A stretch of 64,000 nt of DNA from CAVSUZ01 sp963791885 (GTDB lineage: Bacteria; Pseudomonadota; Alphaproteobacteria; Acetobacterales; Acetobacteraceae), in the NCBI GenBank assembly GCA_963791885.1, contig CAWBUL010000004.1:1550001-1614000 (forward strand). The letters run 5' to 3'. Positions within the stretch are counted from its first letter, which is position 1; every line of letters starts with the position of its first letter. Shown here in pieces: positions 53,737 through 63,171 of the stretch. Below the pieces are notes generated by a model. It was not told the DNA's origin. It searched no databases and worked only from the letters and a program-made list of their open reading frames with translations. The position numbers were made by a program, and so were the translations under genes.

Positions 53737-54928
53737 GGAAACTCTGATCAACCCCGCCATCTGCGCCGCCCGGTCGTGGTGGTGGCGAAGACGGAGAATC
53801 TGGATGCGACATGAGGCCGGAATTCGGCGTTCGCGGGCCTGTTCGGCGGGTCTGCCGGATCGTCGCAGCGCTGCGCACGCAGCTCTCCTCTCACGCAGCC
53901 AGTAGCGACCTTCGAGCGAGGTAAAGATTGGCGAGGCCGCAGGTAACGAACAGCCGGTGGGCATTCTTGTCCAGCCCACGATAGCGCACCTTCACAAATC
54001 CAAACACGCGCTTGATGACCCCGATACTATGCTCGACCTTCGCCCGTATCTTCGACTTGGTCCGATTGCGAGCTTTCTCCGCCTCATCGACAACACCGCG
54101 ATGACGATATCGCCGGTTGGTGAAGTCCTGTGCAGATGGAGCATGCTCGCGGATGACATGACGCTGGCCACGATAGGCTTGGTCGCCCCAGACACGCCGT
54201 TCCTCGCCATGTAGCAGGTCACCAAGCACGCTGGCATCATGCACATTCGCCGCAGTGGCCACCGCGGAATGGATCAGCCTGGTCCTGCTATCTACCCCGA
54301 CATGCGCCGTCATCCCGAAATACCACTGCTGGCCCTTGCGGGTCTGGTGCATCTCGGGGTCGCGCTGCTTTGTGGCATTCTTGGTCGAACTCGGGGCGCT
54401 GATGATGGTCGCGTCCACGATCGTGCCGGTGCCCACCTTCAGACCCAGACTTCTCAAGATGCTCGTTGACGGTGGCAAATATCTCAGTTCCAAGCTCGTG
54501 CTGCTCCAACAGATGGCGGAACTTGCAAACCGTGGTCTCGTCCGGCACCGGCTCACGGCCGAGATCGATGCCGGCAAACTGCCGCATCGCGGCCGAGTCA
54601 TACAGCGCCTCCTCCACCCCGGGATCCGAGAGATTGAACCACAGCTGCAGGAAGTAGATGCGCAACATGCGTTCCAGTCCCACCGGTGGTCGGCCCCTGC
54701 CAGGCTTCGGATAGACCGGCTCGATCAGCGCACAGAGCTGCTGCCACGGCACGACCCGCTCCATCTCGGCAAGAAAGGCTCCCCGCCGTGTGGTCTTGCC
54801 GTAGCGTTCGAAGCTTACGCTCGCCAGGGTCGCTTGACGCATCCGTTCGGTCAATCCGAATGTAATCAATGCCACTCAACTACAGGCTGCTCCGTGACCG
54901 TGTCGAGATGGGATTCTTCAGAGTCTCC
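53737..54928 (-). mobile_element. IS5-family insertion sequence with CTAG target duplication
   Basis: 1,192 bp. The left end GGAAACTCTGA and the inverse of the right end GGAGACTCTGA differ at one position. The element is flanked on both sides by CTAG (53733-53736 and 54929-54932), the YTAR-type 4 bp duplication of IS5 elements. The transposase is on the minus strand and is frameshifted. It inserted 19 bp in front of the surface-protein ATG. Confidence 0.93.
53891..54875 (-). pseudogene. IS5 transposase, frameshifted
   Basis: The N-terminal frame (start 54875) gives the DUF772 dimer region (RYGKTTRRGAFLAEMERVVPW) and the first part of the DDE fold, to GTEIFATVNEHLEKS. A shift near 54450 moves coding to a second frame: SLGLKVGTGTIVDATIISAPSSTKN (DDE Asp), WYFGMTAHVGVDSRTRL, RVWGDQAYRG and KVEHSIGVIKRVFGFVKVRYRGL (terminal Glu). 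All catalytic parts exist but no intact protein is encoded. IS5-group programmed shifting seems unlikely, as no slippery run is seen. Confidence 0.85.
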
Positions 54929-54947
54929 CTAGTTCCTATTGTATGCG

Positions 54948-56789
54948 ATGGCAGTTCCGACCATAACCCTGAACCAGGGCAGCGCCGGCGATGTTCTGAC
55001 CCTCGCTGCCGGCGCGTTTGGGTTCTTAGCCTCCTCCACCTCATCCGAGACCAGCATGGAATGGTGGGATACCGCCGCGCAGGCTGGTGCCGTCGGATTT
55101 GGCGTTTGGGGCGAATTCTTTCCACTCGCCCGCATTCCGGCATTTCTCGGTTCCGCCGGCGGTGCCTACACAAGCTCTCAATTATTGGGAGATTACACTG
55201 ACAAAATCTCAGCCGAGGCGAAGAAGGGCGAGCTTCCTCTTTCAGATATGCTACAAGTGGCCGGCGAAGGCATTACCTGTCTGGGTGATCTCTGCGGGGC
55301 GGCGGATGCCCTCGCAACGATCTGTCCGATTCTCCATTACGCGCTGTTGGCTCCAAGTTACTCGTTGATAGTAGCGGGGACAGCCATCTCCGCCGGGCAA
55401 GTTGGCCCCGACTGGCTAGCCAAGCTCGAGCATACAGCGACCACGGCTACGAGCGGAGTCCTAACGATCTTGGATGAGTACAAATCAAAGGCCGCCGGCG
55501 TTCTCGGCGACGGCTGGTCCCCTGTATCAGTAGCACTGAAAAAAGTGATCAGCGCGGTCGATAGCCTAGTTGAAAATCTTTCGCCTGCGAATACGGCAGC
55601 GTTCGTTGCCGCCGCAAACACCGCGGTCAATTCTACCGCGGCTACAAACAATGCCCTTTTCCAAATGTTCAGCAGTTCCGATAGCGGGGCGCCGAACATC
55701 ACGGAAACCGATACGAACGGAATTACGACGATCACCACCAGTGATGACTCAGTCTCCGCAACGTCCAGCATCAACGTCGATGCCGCGGACGATACGGTCA
55801 GCACCGGTTGCCTCATCAACGGAAGCGACCCGTTCACCATCTCCGGCTCAGGCGCGCTGCTCCCCGACGGGACAACGACCCTTTCCACCCAGGCTGAATC
55901 GGGAGAGGTCGTTGGCTCCCAGGACTTGACCTCCGACGGCGCCACCGTCACCTCGCAGCAACTCGAATTTGACGGCACCCCCATCGTCGTGCCGCCTGCG
56001 GACCCAACGGGGATCGAAGTGACCGCGTCCAACTCGGTGCTGCTTGATGTCCCTGCATTCGATCCGGCAGACGACCTGACCGTCCAGTCGGGTTCTGACG
56101 GCTCCGATCAGATCCTGCTTGGGGGAGACGTAGAAGGTACCCCGACACAGATCGTCGATTACGGCCCCGGTTCGCTGTTCGGCAACTCCCTCGAGATCAG
56201 CGATTCCGACAGCACACAGGCCATAACAACCGATATCGGAGATGGCGACACAAGCATCATCGGCCCTAACAATTCCGATCCTCAAGCCGCACAGAATTTC
56301 GTGTTTGCTGACGATGACTTATCGATCGAGATCGGAAATCCCCTGGAATTTACCGGCACGATCTCGGGTTTTGCCTCAGGTGATACGATTGATCTGGATG
56401 GCATTGGCACGGCAACTTCCGCCTCCCTGGGGGCAGATAACGTTCTGATCGTGCATACACTGGATGGCGATGTAACTCTTCAGTTCGATCCCTCGGATTC
56501 CTTCGCAGGCGAATCCTTTGTCACCGGTCCCGGAGGAGCGTCCGGAACCGAGATCACGCTTCAGGACGGCGGATTTGACTCGGGAACGCAAATCGCAATC
56601 GCCAACGCACCCGCCACCTACAGTGCGGACGTCAGCTTCACCCCGACCACGATCAATTTCCTGCCCATGCGCACCAATGCGGAGTCGGCTGATGCCCAGA
56701 TAACGGGAACCTTCGAAGGTGGGGACCTCGATCCCTACAATCCGGGCGAAGGTGTCTCTGTTAACCAGCTGTATCCGAATCCATCATAG
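54948..56789 (+). CDS. N-terminal open segment of the surface protein
   Basis: 613 residues from MAVPTITLNQGSAGDVL; TTG at 54939 is an alternative, and a TAG within the IS5 target copy blocks longer forms. Residues ~1-220 are hydrophobic/helical (WWDTAAQAGAVGFGVWGEFF, ICPILHYALLAPSYSLIVAG). From ~230 the sequence becomes acidic, Ser/Thr/Gly/Asp-rich with strand-loop-strand repeats (SGTISGF-type FASGDTIDLDGIGTA). No classical signal peptide. Ends at the TAG. Confidence 0.7.
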   Translation: MAVPTITLNQGSAGDVLTLAAGAFGFLASSTSSETSMEWWDTAAQAGAVGFGVWGEFFPLARIPAFLGSAGGAYTSSQLLGDYTDKISAEAKKGELPLSDMLQVAGEGITCLGDLCGAADALATICPILHYALLAPSYSLIVAGTAISAGQVGPDWLAKLEHTATTATSGVLTILDEYKSKAAGVLGDGWSPVSVALKKVISAVDSLVENLSPANTAAFVAAANTAVNSTAATNNALFQMFSSSDSGAPNITETDTNGITTITTSDDSVSATSSINVDAADDTVSTGCLINGSDPFTISGSGALLPDGTTTLSTQAESGEVVGSQDLTSDGATVTSQQLEFDGTPIVVPPADPTGIEVTASNSVLLDVPAFDPADDLTVQSGSDGSDQILLGGDVEGTPTQIVDYGPGSLFGNSLEISDSDSTQAITTDIGDGDTSIIGPNNSDPQAAQNFVFADDDLSIEIGNPLEFTGTISGFASGDTIDLDGIGTATSASLGADNVLIVHTLDGDVTLQFDPSDSFAGESFVTGPGGASGTEITLQDGGFDSGTQIAIANAPATYSADVSFTPTTINFLPMRTNAESADAQITGTFEGGDLDPYNPGEGVSVNQLYPNPS

Positions 56790-56801
56790 TTCTATCTCGC
56801 T

Positions 56802-58928
56802 TTGGGTTTCTACGTTGACCCGCTCGATGTCACGGGAACCGGATATGTCGCTATTGAGCCCAGCGCTTCGGGTGACTATTCGGGTCAAACACTCCCGCTT
56901 GAGCTAAGCTACGACGGCGGCTCGACGGAGTTCGATTTGACAGTCAGCACCAAGATCTATGCACCGGCGATTCCAGAGTTCCTCATTGACGGAGTGCAAA
57001 CCACCGGAATTGATTTCGGCGTCATTCATGTCGGTCAGACTGCCTCCATTGACGTTCAGATCGCCAATATCGCGACCAATGATCTGACCGACGATTTGTC
57101 GAGCACACCGGGAACACTTGGTGAGTTTAGCGCCGAAAACGGCATCGACGACGTCGCGGCTGGAGATCAGAGCACTATTACGGTCAGCGTGACGGGCGAG
57201 CTTGTAGGGCCTTCTCTCATTTTGGACAGCTCGCCTTTATTCGGGCTTGTTAGCCATGACGATGATTTGCCTGATCAGGGGGTCGGGCTGCAGAACATCC
57301 CGGCACTGAGCGCGACAGTGTACGAATATGCCGACCCGGTTATCTCGAATGACGCCCTTGGCACTTCAGTTGGCATCCTGTCGCAAGACGGCTACAACTG
57401 GGCGCTTGACCTTTGTGCGATAAATCCTGGGCTGTCTGGTGACGACGCCTTTATCTCGATCGAAAATGCCGCGGAGTCCATCGCCTACAGCGACACACTC
57501 ACCGGAACGGCAGATTTCTCTGCTTCCCCGGATGGCGGGTTCATTCAGGCGTTCACCGACCTTTCCGGGCAGATTGCCCTAGGCGGCGGCGGGTTGCTTT
57601 CTTTAGGCGCCTTCGCAGCGTTTGGAGATACACTCGGTTCCCATTCAGAAACGGTCATCTTTCACCCACTGGACTCGAATGGGTCCGGATACTCCGAGTT
57701 TCTGCCGAACGAGACGCTAACGGTGGTCGATGACGTGGTTCCGGACGAGATCGACGGCGCCACAATCGCCGCAAGCGGTGACACAGTGACAGTCTCGGTT
57801 CCATCCGGCGTCGACGCTGTGATTGATCCTCTGTTCGCAAGCGTCGCAATCGACGATCTCATCATTGATGGGCCTGGTACGGCAGAGATCGACGGCACCC
57901 CGTCCGTAGCCGACCTTACGGCCGGCAGTACGCTCCTACTGGGTGGAAGCTTCATCACGACGGATCCCTTCACCATCGAGGCCGGCGGCAATATGGGCGG
58001 ATCTGGAATCGTCCTCGGCTTCGGTACCATCGACGGCATACTGAACGCGAGCGGCGGTACACTCGACCTCACGAATGATATTACCGGGGCCGGAACTCTT
58101 ACGCCCGATCCAGGCGCAGCGCTGCTGCTTGCAGGCACAATTGCTCCTTCAGAAACTATTATTTTTGGCGCCCCGAATGAAACCCTTCTGATCGGTCCTA
58201 TCGCCCAGATTTCCGCTCCGATCCAGGACCTTGTGGCAGGTGACATCATCGGGTTGCCAGCCGGACAGCTCACGTCGGCGGTTTTCGAAGCGAGTGACAA
58301 CGGTTTGACGATCACCGGAAGTGACGGTTCATCTATGCAGCTGAGCTTGCTCGGCGCCTACCAGCAGAGCGACTTCACCGTTGAAGACGGTGAAGTAAAC
58401 GTAGTATGCTTTCTCGAAGGAACGCATATTAGCACGCCCTCCGGGGAAGTTCCAGTAGAATGCCTCGCCGTCGGCGATGAGGTGACGACGTTAGGTGGAG
58501 CAGCGCGTCGGATCGTATGGATCGGAATCAGTCCCGTTCTTGCCTCGGGAGGGCGACCCAGCCCGACAACGCCGGTCATCGTTCGCAAGAATGCGCTCGA
58601 AAACGGCGTTCCATTTGCCGATCTGCGCATCACCATGGCTCATGGAATTTATGTAGAGGGCGTTCTGATCCCTGTCGAATTTCTGATCAATCATCGCTCG
58701 ATACTGTGGGACAGCCGGCCTAAAGCCGTAGTCCTCTATCACATAGAGCTTGAGAGCCATGACATCCTCCTGGCAAACGGCGCTCCGGCCGAGAGCTACA
58801 GGGATGACGGCAATCGATGGCTTTTCCGGAATGCGCCGTCCACTTCAGAGCTGCCTCCACAGGAGCCCTGCGTGCCAGGTACTAACGGGTGGTCCGATCG
58901 TGGACGCAGCATGGCGACGTATTCTTGA
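56802..58928 (+). CDS. C-terminal segment of the surface protein with Hint domain
   Basis: Open frame continuing in the same phase 12 nt after the TAG; the ATG at 56802 is probably not a native start. Contains a choice-of-anchor-D-like beta domain (TGIDFGVIHVGQTASIDVQIANIAT), strand-loop-strand repeats (GGTLDLTNDITGAGTLT) and a Hint module beginning VVCFLEGTHISTPSGEVPVECLAVGDEV with VWIGI and MAHGIYVEGVLIPVEFLINHRSI. The Cys-Phe-x-x-Gly-Thr start is the standard autoprocessing Hint entry. The frame is lost near 58880. Confidence 0.75.
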   Translation: MGFYVDPLDVTGTGYVAIEPSASGDYSGQTLPLELSYDGGSTEFDLTVSTKIYAPAIPEFLIDGVQTTGIDFGVIHVGQTASIDVQIANIATNDLTDDLSSTPGTLGEFSAENGIDDVAAGDQSTITVSVTGELVGPSLILDSSPLFGLVSHDDDLPDQGVGLQNIPALSATVYEYADPVISNDALGTSVGILSQDGYNWALDLCAINPGLSGDDAFISIENAAESIAYSDTLTGTADFSASPDGGFIQAFTDLSGQIALGGGGLLSLGAFAAFGDTLGSHSETVIFHPLDSNGSGYSEFLPNETLTVVDDVVPDEIDGATIAASGDTVTVSVPSGVDAVIDPLFASVAIDDLIIDGPGTAEIDGTPSVADLTAGSTLLLGGSFITTDPFTIEAGGNMGGSGIVLGFGTIDGILNASGGTLDLTNDITGAGTLTPDPGAALLLAGTIAPSETIIFGAPNETLLIGPIAQISAPIQDLVAGDIIGLPAGQLTSAVFEASDNGLTITGSDGSSMQLSLLGAYQQSDFTVEDGEVNVVCFLEGTHISTPSGEVPVECLAVGDEVTTLGGAARRIVWIGISPVLASGGRPSPTTPVIVRKNALENGVPFADLRITMAHGIYVEGVLIPVEFLINHRSILWDSRPKAVVLYHIELESHDILLANGAPAESYRDDGNRWLFRNAPSTSELPPQEPCVPGTNGWSDRGRSMATYS

Positions 58929-59385
58929 GCGCTGCGGACCACGCCCGACAGCAGTGTTGACAGACGATTCTGATTTGCATCTCGTTGTCAACGGCGAGCG
59001 CCTGGACAGGGTCGAGCGACGCGACCAGAGCTACACCTTTCTTTTGCCGTCGCCCGCGGCCGGCATTCGTGTCGTGTCTCTTGCCGATTCACCGCAGATG
59101 TTGGGCTTCGCCCGCGATCCCAGGCGCCTGGGTGTAGCGGTGCAGCGGATCACGGTTCGTCAGGGGTGTCGGTCGCGCGTGGCTTCCGCCGACAGCGGTT
59201 TCCTGATCGCTGGATTCCATGCGTTCGAGCGCAGAACCACCTTCGTTGGACGAACGGAAGCGCGTCCGTGTCAGAAGAGCTCTTCGCGGGCTTCAGCGGA
59301 CCAATCGAGGTGGAGGTTCGCCTGGGCGGTAGGACCAGCTATCGCCGAACAGGGGGGCTGCCATCAGCCGCCGCGTAGCGGCCAG

Positions 59386-59712
59386 CTACAGGTTGCCGGC
59401 GATCCAATCCTTCAGCCGGCTCTTCGGCAGCGCGCCAACCTGCTGTGCTGCCGGCTTGCCGTCCTTGAACAGGATCAGCGTCGGAATGCCGCGAACCGAA
59501 TACGCATTCGGCGTCGTCGGATTCTCATCGACATTCACTTTCGCGACCGTCAGCTTGCCGGCGAACTCGCCCGCCAGCTCTTCCAGCGCAGGCCCGATCA
59601 TCTTGCAGGGCCCACACCACTCCGCCCAGAAATCAACCAGAACCGGACCGGACGCCTTCAGCACGTCCGTCTCGAAGCTCTGGTCGGTCACGGCCTTGGT
59701 ATTACCAGCCAT
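59386..59712 (-). CDS. trxA: Thioredoxin
   Basis: 108 residues from MAGNTKAVTDQSFETDVL. Active site WAEWCGPCKMIGP near residue 30, cis-Pro loop VRGIPTLILFKDG near 72, normal length. Reduces cytoplasmic disulfides. Located just downstream of addA on the same strand, the usual alphaproteobacterial order. Start at 59712 chosen over 59730 because of family length. Confidence 0.96.
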   Translation of the reverse strand: MAGNTKAVTDQSFETDVLKASGPVLVDFWAEWCGPCKMIGPALEELAGEFAGKLTVAKVNVDENPTTPNAYSVRGIPTLILFKDGKPAAQQVGALPKSRLKDWIAGNL

Positions 59713-59766
59713 GGAGTCGTCCTCCTTCATTCTCGGGCACCGATGTGGCGGGTCAGCGTCCCGCGA

Positions 59767-62700
59767 TCAATCCAGCAGGGCTTCCGGCAGCATGCTCACA
59801 TGCCCCGTATGCGTCCACACCAGGGCGCAGGACACCGACCGATCCTGGAAGACCTGCCGCAGCACCGACCGATAGGCCGCCATCTGCCGCACGTACAGCA
59901 CAGGCGTGTCCTCAACCCGTGAAGGCGGGCGCCGATTGGTCTTGAAGTCAGCCAGCAACACCCTGTCCGGCAGAACTGCCATGCGATCCACCATGCCGCC
60001 GACCACGGAGTCACCCACCACGCCGGTGATAGGCACCTCCGCTCGGCCGCCAGGCCCGAACAGTTCGGCCAGATCGGGGTGGGTCAAGATGCCGAGGGTC
60101 TCCTGCGCGATCCGCTCCGCCTCCTCCGCGGTCAGCGCGTGCCCCGGCCGGGCCAGCCAGACCCGCGCGGCGCCGGTCCACCTGTCCCGCGGCAGCGATG
60201 GAAGGTGCTGCAATAACCTATGGATCAGACGGCCGCGGGCGAACCGGTCGGTGCCCCCGGCGAAGGGAGAGGCTGCGTGCGGTACCGGCCCCAGCTCCAC
60301 CCCTTCGGGCCGGCTCGGCGCCAAAGGCATTGGGCGCGCGGGTTCCGCGGGCAGCGGCGAGGGGCGCCAGGCCGGAGCTTGCCCGGCCCACGTGGGCATC
60401 GCGACAGCTTGCGTCGCCCGTGACAGCCGCTCCCGCCGATCCGGGTCAGCCGCCTGTGCACAGCCGAAGCGGCGCAGCTCGCCCCAGTCCTCGAACGGCT
60501 CCCGCACCGTCTCCAAGCCTGCAAAGGCCCGTTCCACCGCGCTGTACCAGCACTCATCCCTGGGCGCGTTCCGCGGCGCGGCGCCGCAGACCACGAGCCG
60601 GTCCTCCGCGCGGGTCAGCGCGACATAAAGCAGGCGGTTGTACTCCTCCATTTGGCGGGCCCGGTCCGCCGAACGCAGCCCGTCTATGAACGCGCAGGAC
60701 AGAGCCTTTCGCGGACTCCATAGCGGGATGGAGCCACCCGGAGCATCCGTCCACACGACCGGCGCTTTGCGGTCGTCGGGCAGCCCCGTCGTATCCGGCA
60801 GAATCACCAGCGGTGCCTGCAGGCCCTTCGCCCCGTGCACCGTCATGATCCGCACCAAGTTGCCACCACCCTCCTGTTCGCGCTTCACCTCCGCACCGGA
60901 CCGGCGAATCCAATGCAGGAACCCTTGCAGCGACGGCGGATGCGTCCGGGCAAAGGCCCGCGCCGCATGCAGCAACTCATCCACAGGCTCGCCCGCCTCC
61001 GGCCCCAGGCGCGCAAACAGTCTGGCGTGCCCACCCCAGGTTCCGAGAATTTCGGTCAGCAATCCGAACGGCGAGGTGAAATCCGTCCGCCCTCGCAACG
61101 CGGAAAACATCTCCCACGCGAAGCGCCAATCCGGCGCTTCGTTCGCTCGATCGCGCAGCGTGGTCCACAACCGCCCGGGACGGTCAGCCGCCAACCCCAT
61201 CAGGCTTTCGTCTGACACGCCGCCTAGCGGGCTGGTCAGGAAACACGCCAGGCTGAGATCGTCCTCTGGCAGCAGCAGTGCGTCGCAGAGCGTCAGCAGA
61301 TCCTGCACCGCCGGCTGGCTGGTCAACACCATGCGGTCCATGCCGCCCACCGGCACGCCCTGCGCCTTCAGCGCACGGACCAAAGCGCGCGCGAAGTCGT
61401 TGCGCCGTCTGACAAGGATCAGCACATCGCCCGGTCGCAGCGGACGGCCATGGCTGTCCAGCATGACGCTGCCATTGGTTTCTTTCGCAACCCAGCGTGC
61501 AAGCCGGTCAGCCAGGCGCTGCGGCGCCGAAGTCTGCCCCACATAGTCGCGTGCTGGCTTCCACGGCTCCGGTTGCTGCGGATCAGGCACTGGCGCCAAA
61601 GGCCACAGCTCGACTGATCCAGCCTGGCTGAGCCGCGTGCCGAGATGCCGGTTCCCGTCCTGCGCGCCCCCGCCGCTGATCGGATCGGCCAGCACGCGAT
61701 CCACGAGCTGCAGGATCGGCGTGGTCGATCGGAAGGAGACAGGCAGCGGCGTGTCCACCATCGTCCGGCGCGCGCCCTGGACCCAGTCGCGCCAGAGCCC
61801 CCGCGCGGCATCGAAGGCGCGGACATCGGCGCCCTGGAAGGAGTAGATCGACTGTTTGCGGTCGCCCACGGCAAAGACCGTGCGGTCCTCATCGCGCGCG
61901 CTGGCTCCGGCGAAAAATTCCTGCACCAGCGCATGCGCGACATCCCATTGCGCCGGCGCGGTGTCCTGGGCCTCATCCAGCAGCAGATGATCGATGCCAC
62001 CATCCATTTTATACAGCACCCAGGCGGCACCTGGGTCGTGCAGCACGGCGCGGGTGCGATCGATCAGGTCGTTGAAGTCCACCAGCGCGCCGATCGATTT
62101 GCGATCCGCATAGGCCCGCATCACCGGAATCGCCAGGCGCACCAGCGCGTCCGAGATCGTTGCGACCTCCAGCGCCAGACAGGCGTCCTCGACCTCCAAG
62201 ATACGCTCAGCTTCCTTGACGAAACTGTCCGCCAGCGCGGGCTGCTGGCCCAGCAGTTTTTCGTTTACGAACGTGGTGTCGCTGAAGCGCTCGCCATCCT
62301 TCTTGATGAAACTTCCATGCCACTCGTGCCATCGCTCCGCGCGCTGCGGATGCTCATGATCCAGCCACGCCAGGATGGCCTGGGCGCGTGCCGCGCATCT
62401 TGTCGATCCCCGTGCCGCGACGATCTCCGCCGCTGTTCGCAACGCGTCTTCATGCGGGCAGCCACAGGACGCTGCGATCACTGCCGCCCGATGCTCCGCG
62501 GTGATGCCAAGCGCGCGTCGCTGTGCCGCGGCGATCCGATCAGGACCCAGCGCAAGCAGACGTTGCGCGCGTTCGCGGTCCCCGCCGATCTGCTCGATCA
62601 GTTCACCAAGCTGCGCGAGATTCGCCTGCGGCGACAGCACGTCCAGGACATCCGGCGCGGCTTCGGCCAATACGTGTTCGCGTGCATCCGACCAGGCATT

Positions 62701-63171
62701 CGCGACCTCGGCGTCCTCGATCAGCTGGAAGTGCGGTGACAGTGCGGCCTCCAGCGGAAAGCGCCGCAGCAGCGACTGACAGAACGCATGGATGGTGCCG
62801 ATCCGCATCCCGCCGGGAAGATCGAGCACCGTGGTGAACAGGTCGCGGGCCCGGCGCAGCACATCCGAATCGGGATAGACTTGCAGCCTCCGCAGTTCCG
62901 TCGCCAGCGCCGCATCGTCCATCCGCACCCAATCGCCGAGCTGCCGTTGCAATCTCAACGACATCTCCGCCGCCGCTGCCTTGGTGAAGGTCAGGCACTG
63001 GATGCGCTCCGGCGACACACCGTGCAGCATCAGCCGGAGCAGGCGATCGGTGAGCAGCTTGGTCTTGCCCGAGCCGGCGGAGGCCGCGACGAACGCCGAA
63101 ACCTCCGGGTTCGAGGCGGCAAGCTGCGCCGCCGTCGCGGTGTCGCGTGGCGTGCCCGTCTCTGCGTTCAT
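59767..63171 (-). CDS. addA: Double-strand break repair helicase-nuclease AddA
   Basis: 1,134 residues from MNAETGTPRDTATAAQ (ATG 63171, ATGA overlap with addB). UvrD-type helicase: Walker A AASAGSGKTKLLTDRLL near residue 30, LTFTKAAAAEM (Ia), LLLDEAQDTAPAQWD (II) and VMTVHGAKGLQAPLVILPD (V, as MTVHGAKG). C-terminal RecB-like nuclease with LLADFKTNR. Works with AddB in end resection for recombination. Confidence 0.95.
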   Translation of the reverse strand: MNAETGTPRDTATAAQLAASNPEVSAFVAASAGSGKTKLLTDRLLRLMLHGVSPERIQCLTFTKAAAAEMSLRLQRQLGDWVRMDDAALATELRRLQVYPDSDVLRRARDLFTTVLDLPGGMRIGTIHAFCQSLLRRFPLEAALSPHFQLIEDAEVANAWSDAREHVLAEAAPDVLDVLSPQANLAQLGELIEQIGGDRERAQRLLALGPDRIAAAQRRALGITAEHRAAVIAASCGCPHEDALRTAAEIVAARGSTRCAARAQAILAWLDHEHPQRAERWHEWHGSFIKKDGERFSDTTFVNEKLLGQQPALADSFVKEAERILEVEDACLALEVATISDALVRLAIPVMRAYADRKSIGALVDFNDLIDRTRAVLHDPGAAWVLYKMDGGIDHLLLDEAQDTAPAQWDVAHALVQEFFAGASARDEDRTVFAVGDRKQSIYSFQGADVRAFDAARGLWRDWVQGARRTMVDTPLPVSFRSTTPILQLVDRVLADPISGGGAQDGNRHLGTRLSQAGSVELWPLAPVPDPQQPEPWKPARDYVGQTSAPQRLADRLARWVAKETNGSVMLDSHGRPLRPGDVLILVRRRNDFARALVRALKAQGVPVGGMDRMVLTSQPAVQDLLTLCDALLLPEDDLSLACFLTSPLGGVSDESLMGLAADRPGRLWTTLRDRANEAPDWRFAWEMFSALRGRTDFTSPFGLLTEILGTWGGHARLFARLGPEAGEPVDELLHAARAFARTHPPSLQGFLHWIRRSGAEVKREQEGGGNLVRIMTVHGAKGLQAPLVILPDTTGLPDDRKAPVVWTDAPGGSIPLWSPRKALSCAFIDGLRSADRARQMEEYNRLLYVALTRAEDRLVVCGAAPRNAPRDECWYSAVERAFAGLETVREPFEDWGELRRFGCAQAADPDRRERLSRATQAVAMPTWAGQAPAWRPSPLPAEPARPMPLAPSRPEGVELGPVPHAASPFAGGTDRFARGRLIHRLLQHLPSLPRDRWTGAARVWLARPGHALTAEEAERIAQETLGILTHPDLAELFGPGGRAEVPITGVVGDSVVGGMVDRMAVLPDRVLLADFKTNRRPPSRVEDTPVLYVRQMAAYRSVLRQVFQDRSVSCALVWTHTGHVSMLPEALLD

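Larger units (their letters stand above)
54948..59378 (+). pseudogene. Large Hint-domain surface protein gene, interrupted
   Basis: One original ~1,475-codon gene is inferred: N-terminal segment to a TAG at 56787-56789; the same frame continues to the Hint domain; an extra G at 58877-58882 (AGGTAC) shifts to a frame reading LTGGPIVDAAWRRILERCG through LGVAVQRITVRQG; and a second shift near 59250 gives RWTNGSASVSEELFAGFSGPIEVEV ending at 59378. That order matches Acetobacteraceae Hint proteins, which end with these conserved tail blocks. IS5 sits 19 bp upstream. GC content is lower than in flanking core genes, suggesting transfer. Confidence 0.75.

Noticed and set aside
58929..59922. Single plus-strand ORF continuing from the Hint tail into the trxA region
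   Set aside because: Only the part to ~59250 resembles the Hint-protein tail; the rest is antisense to trxA and addA.
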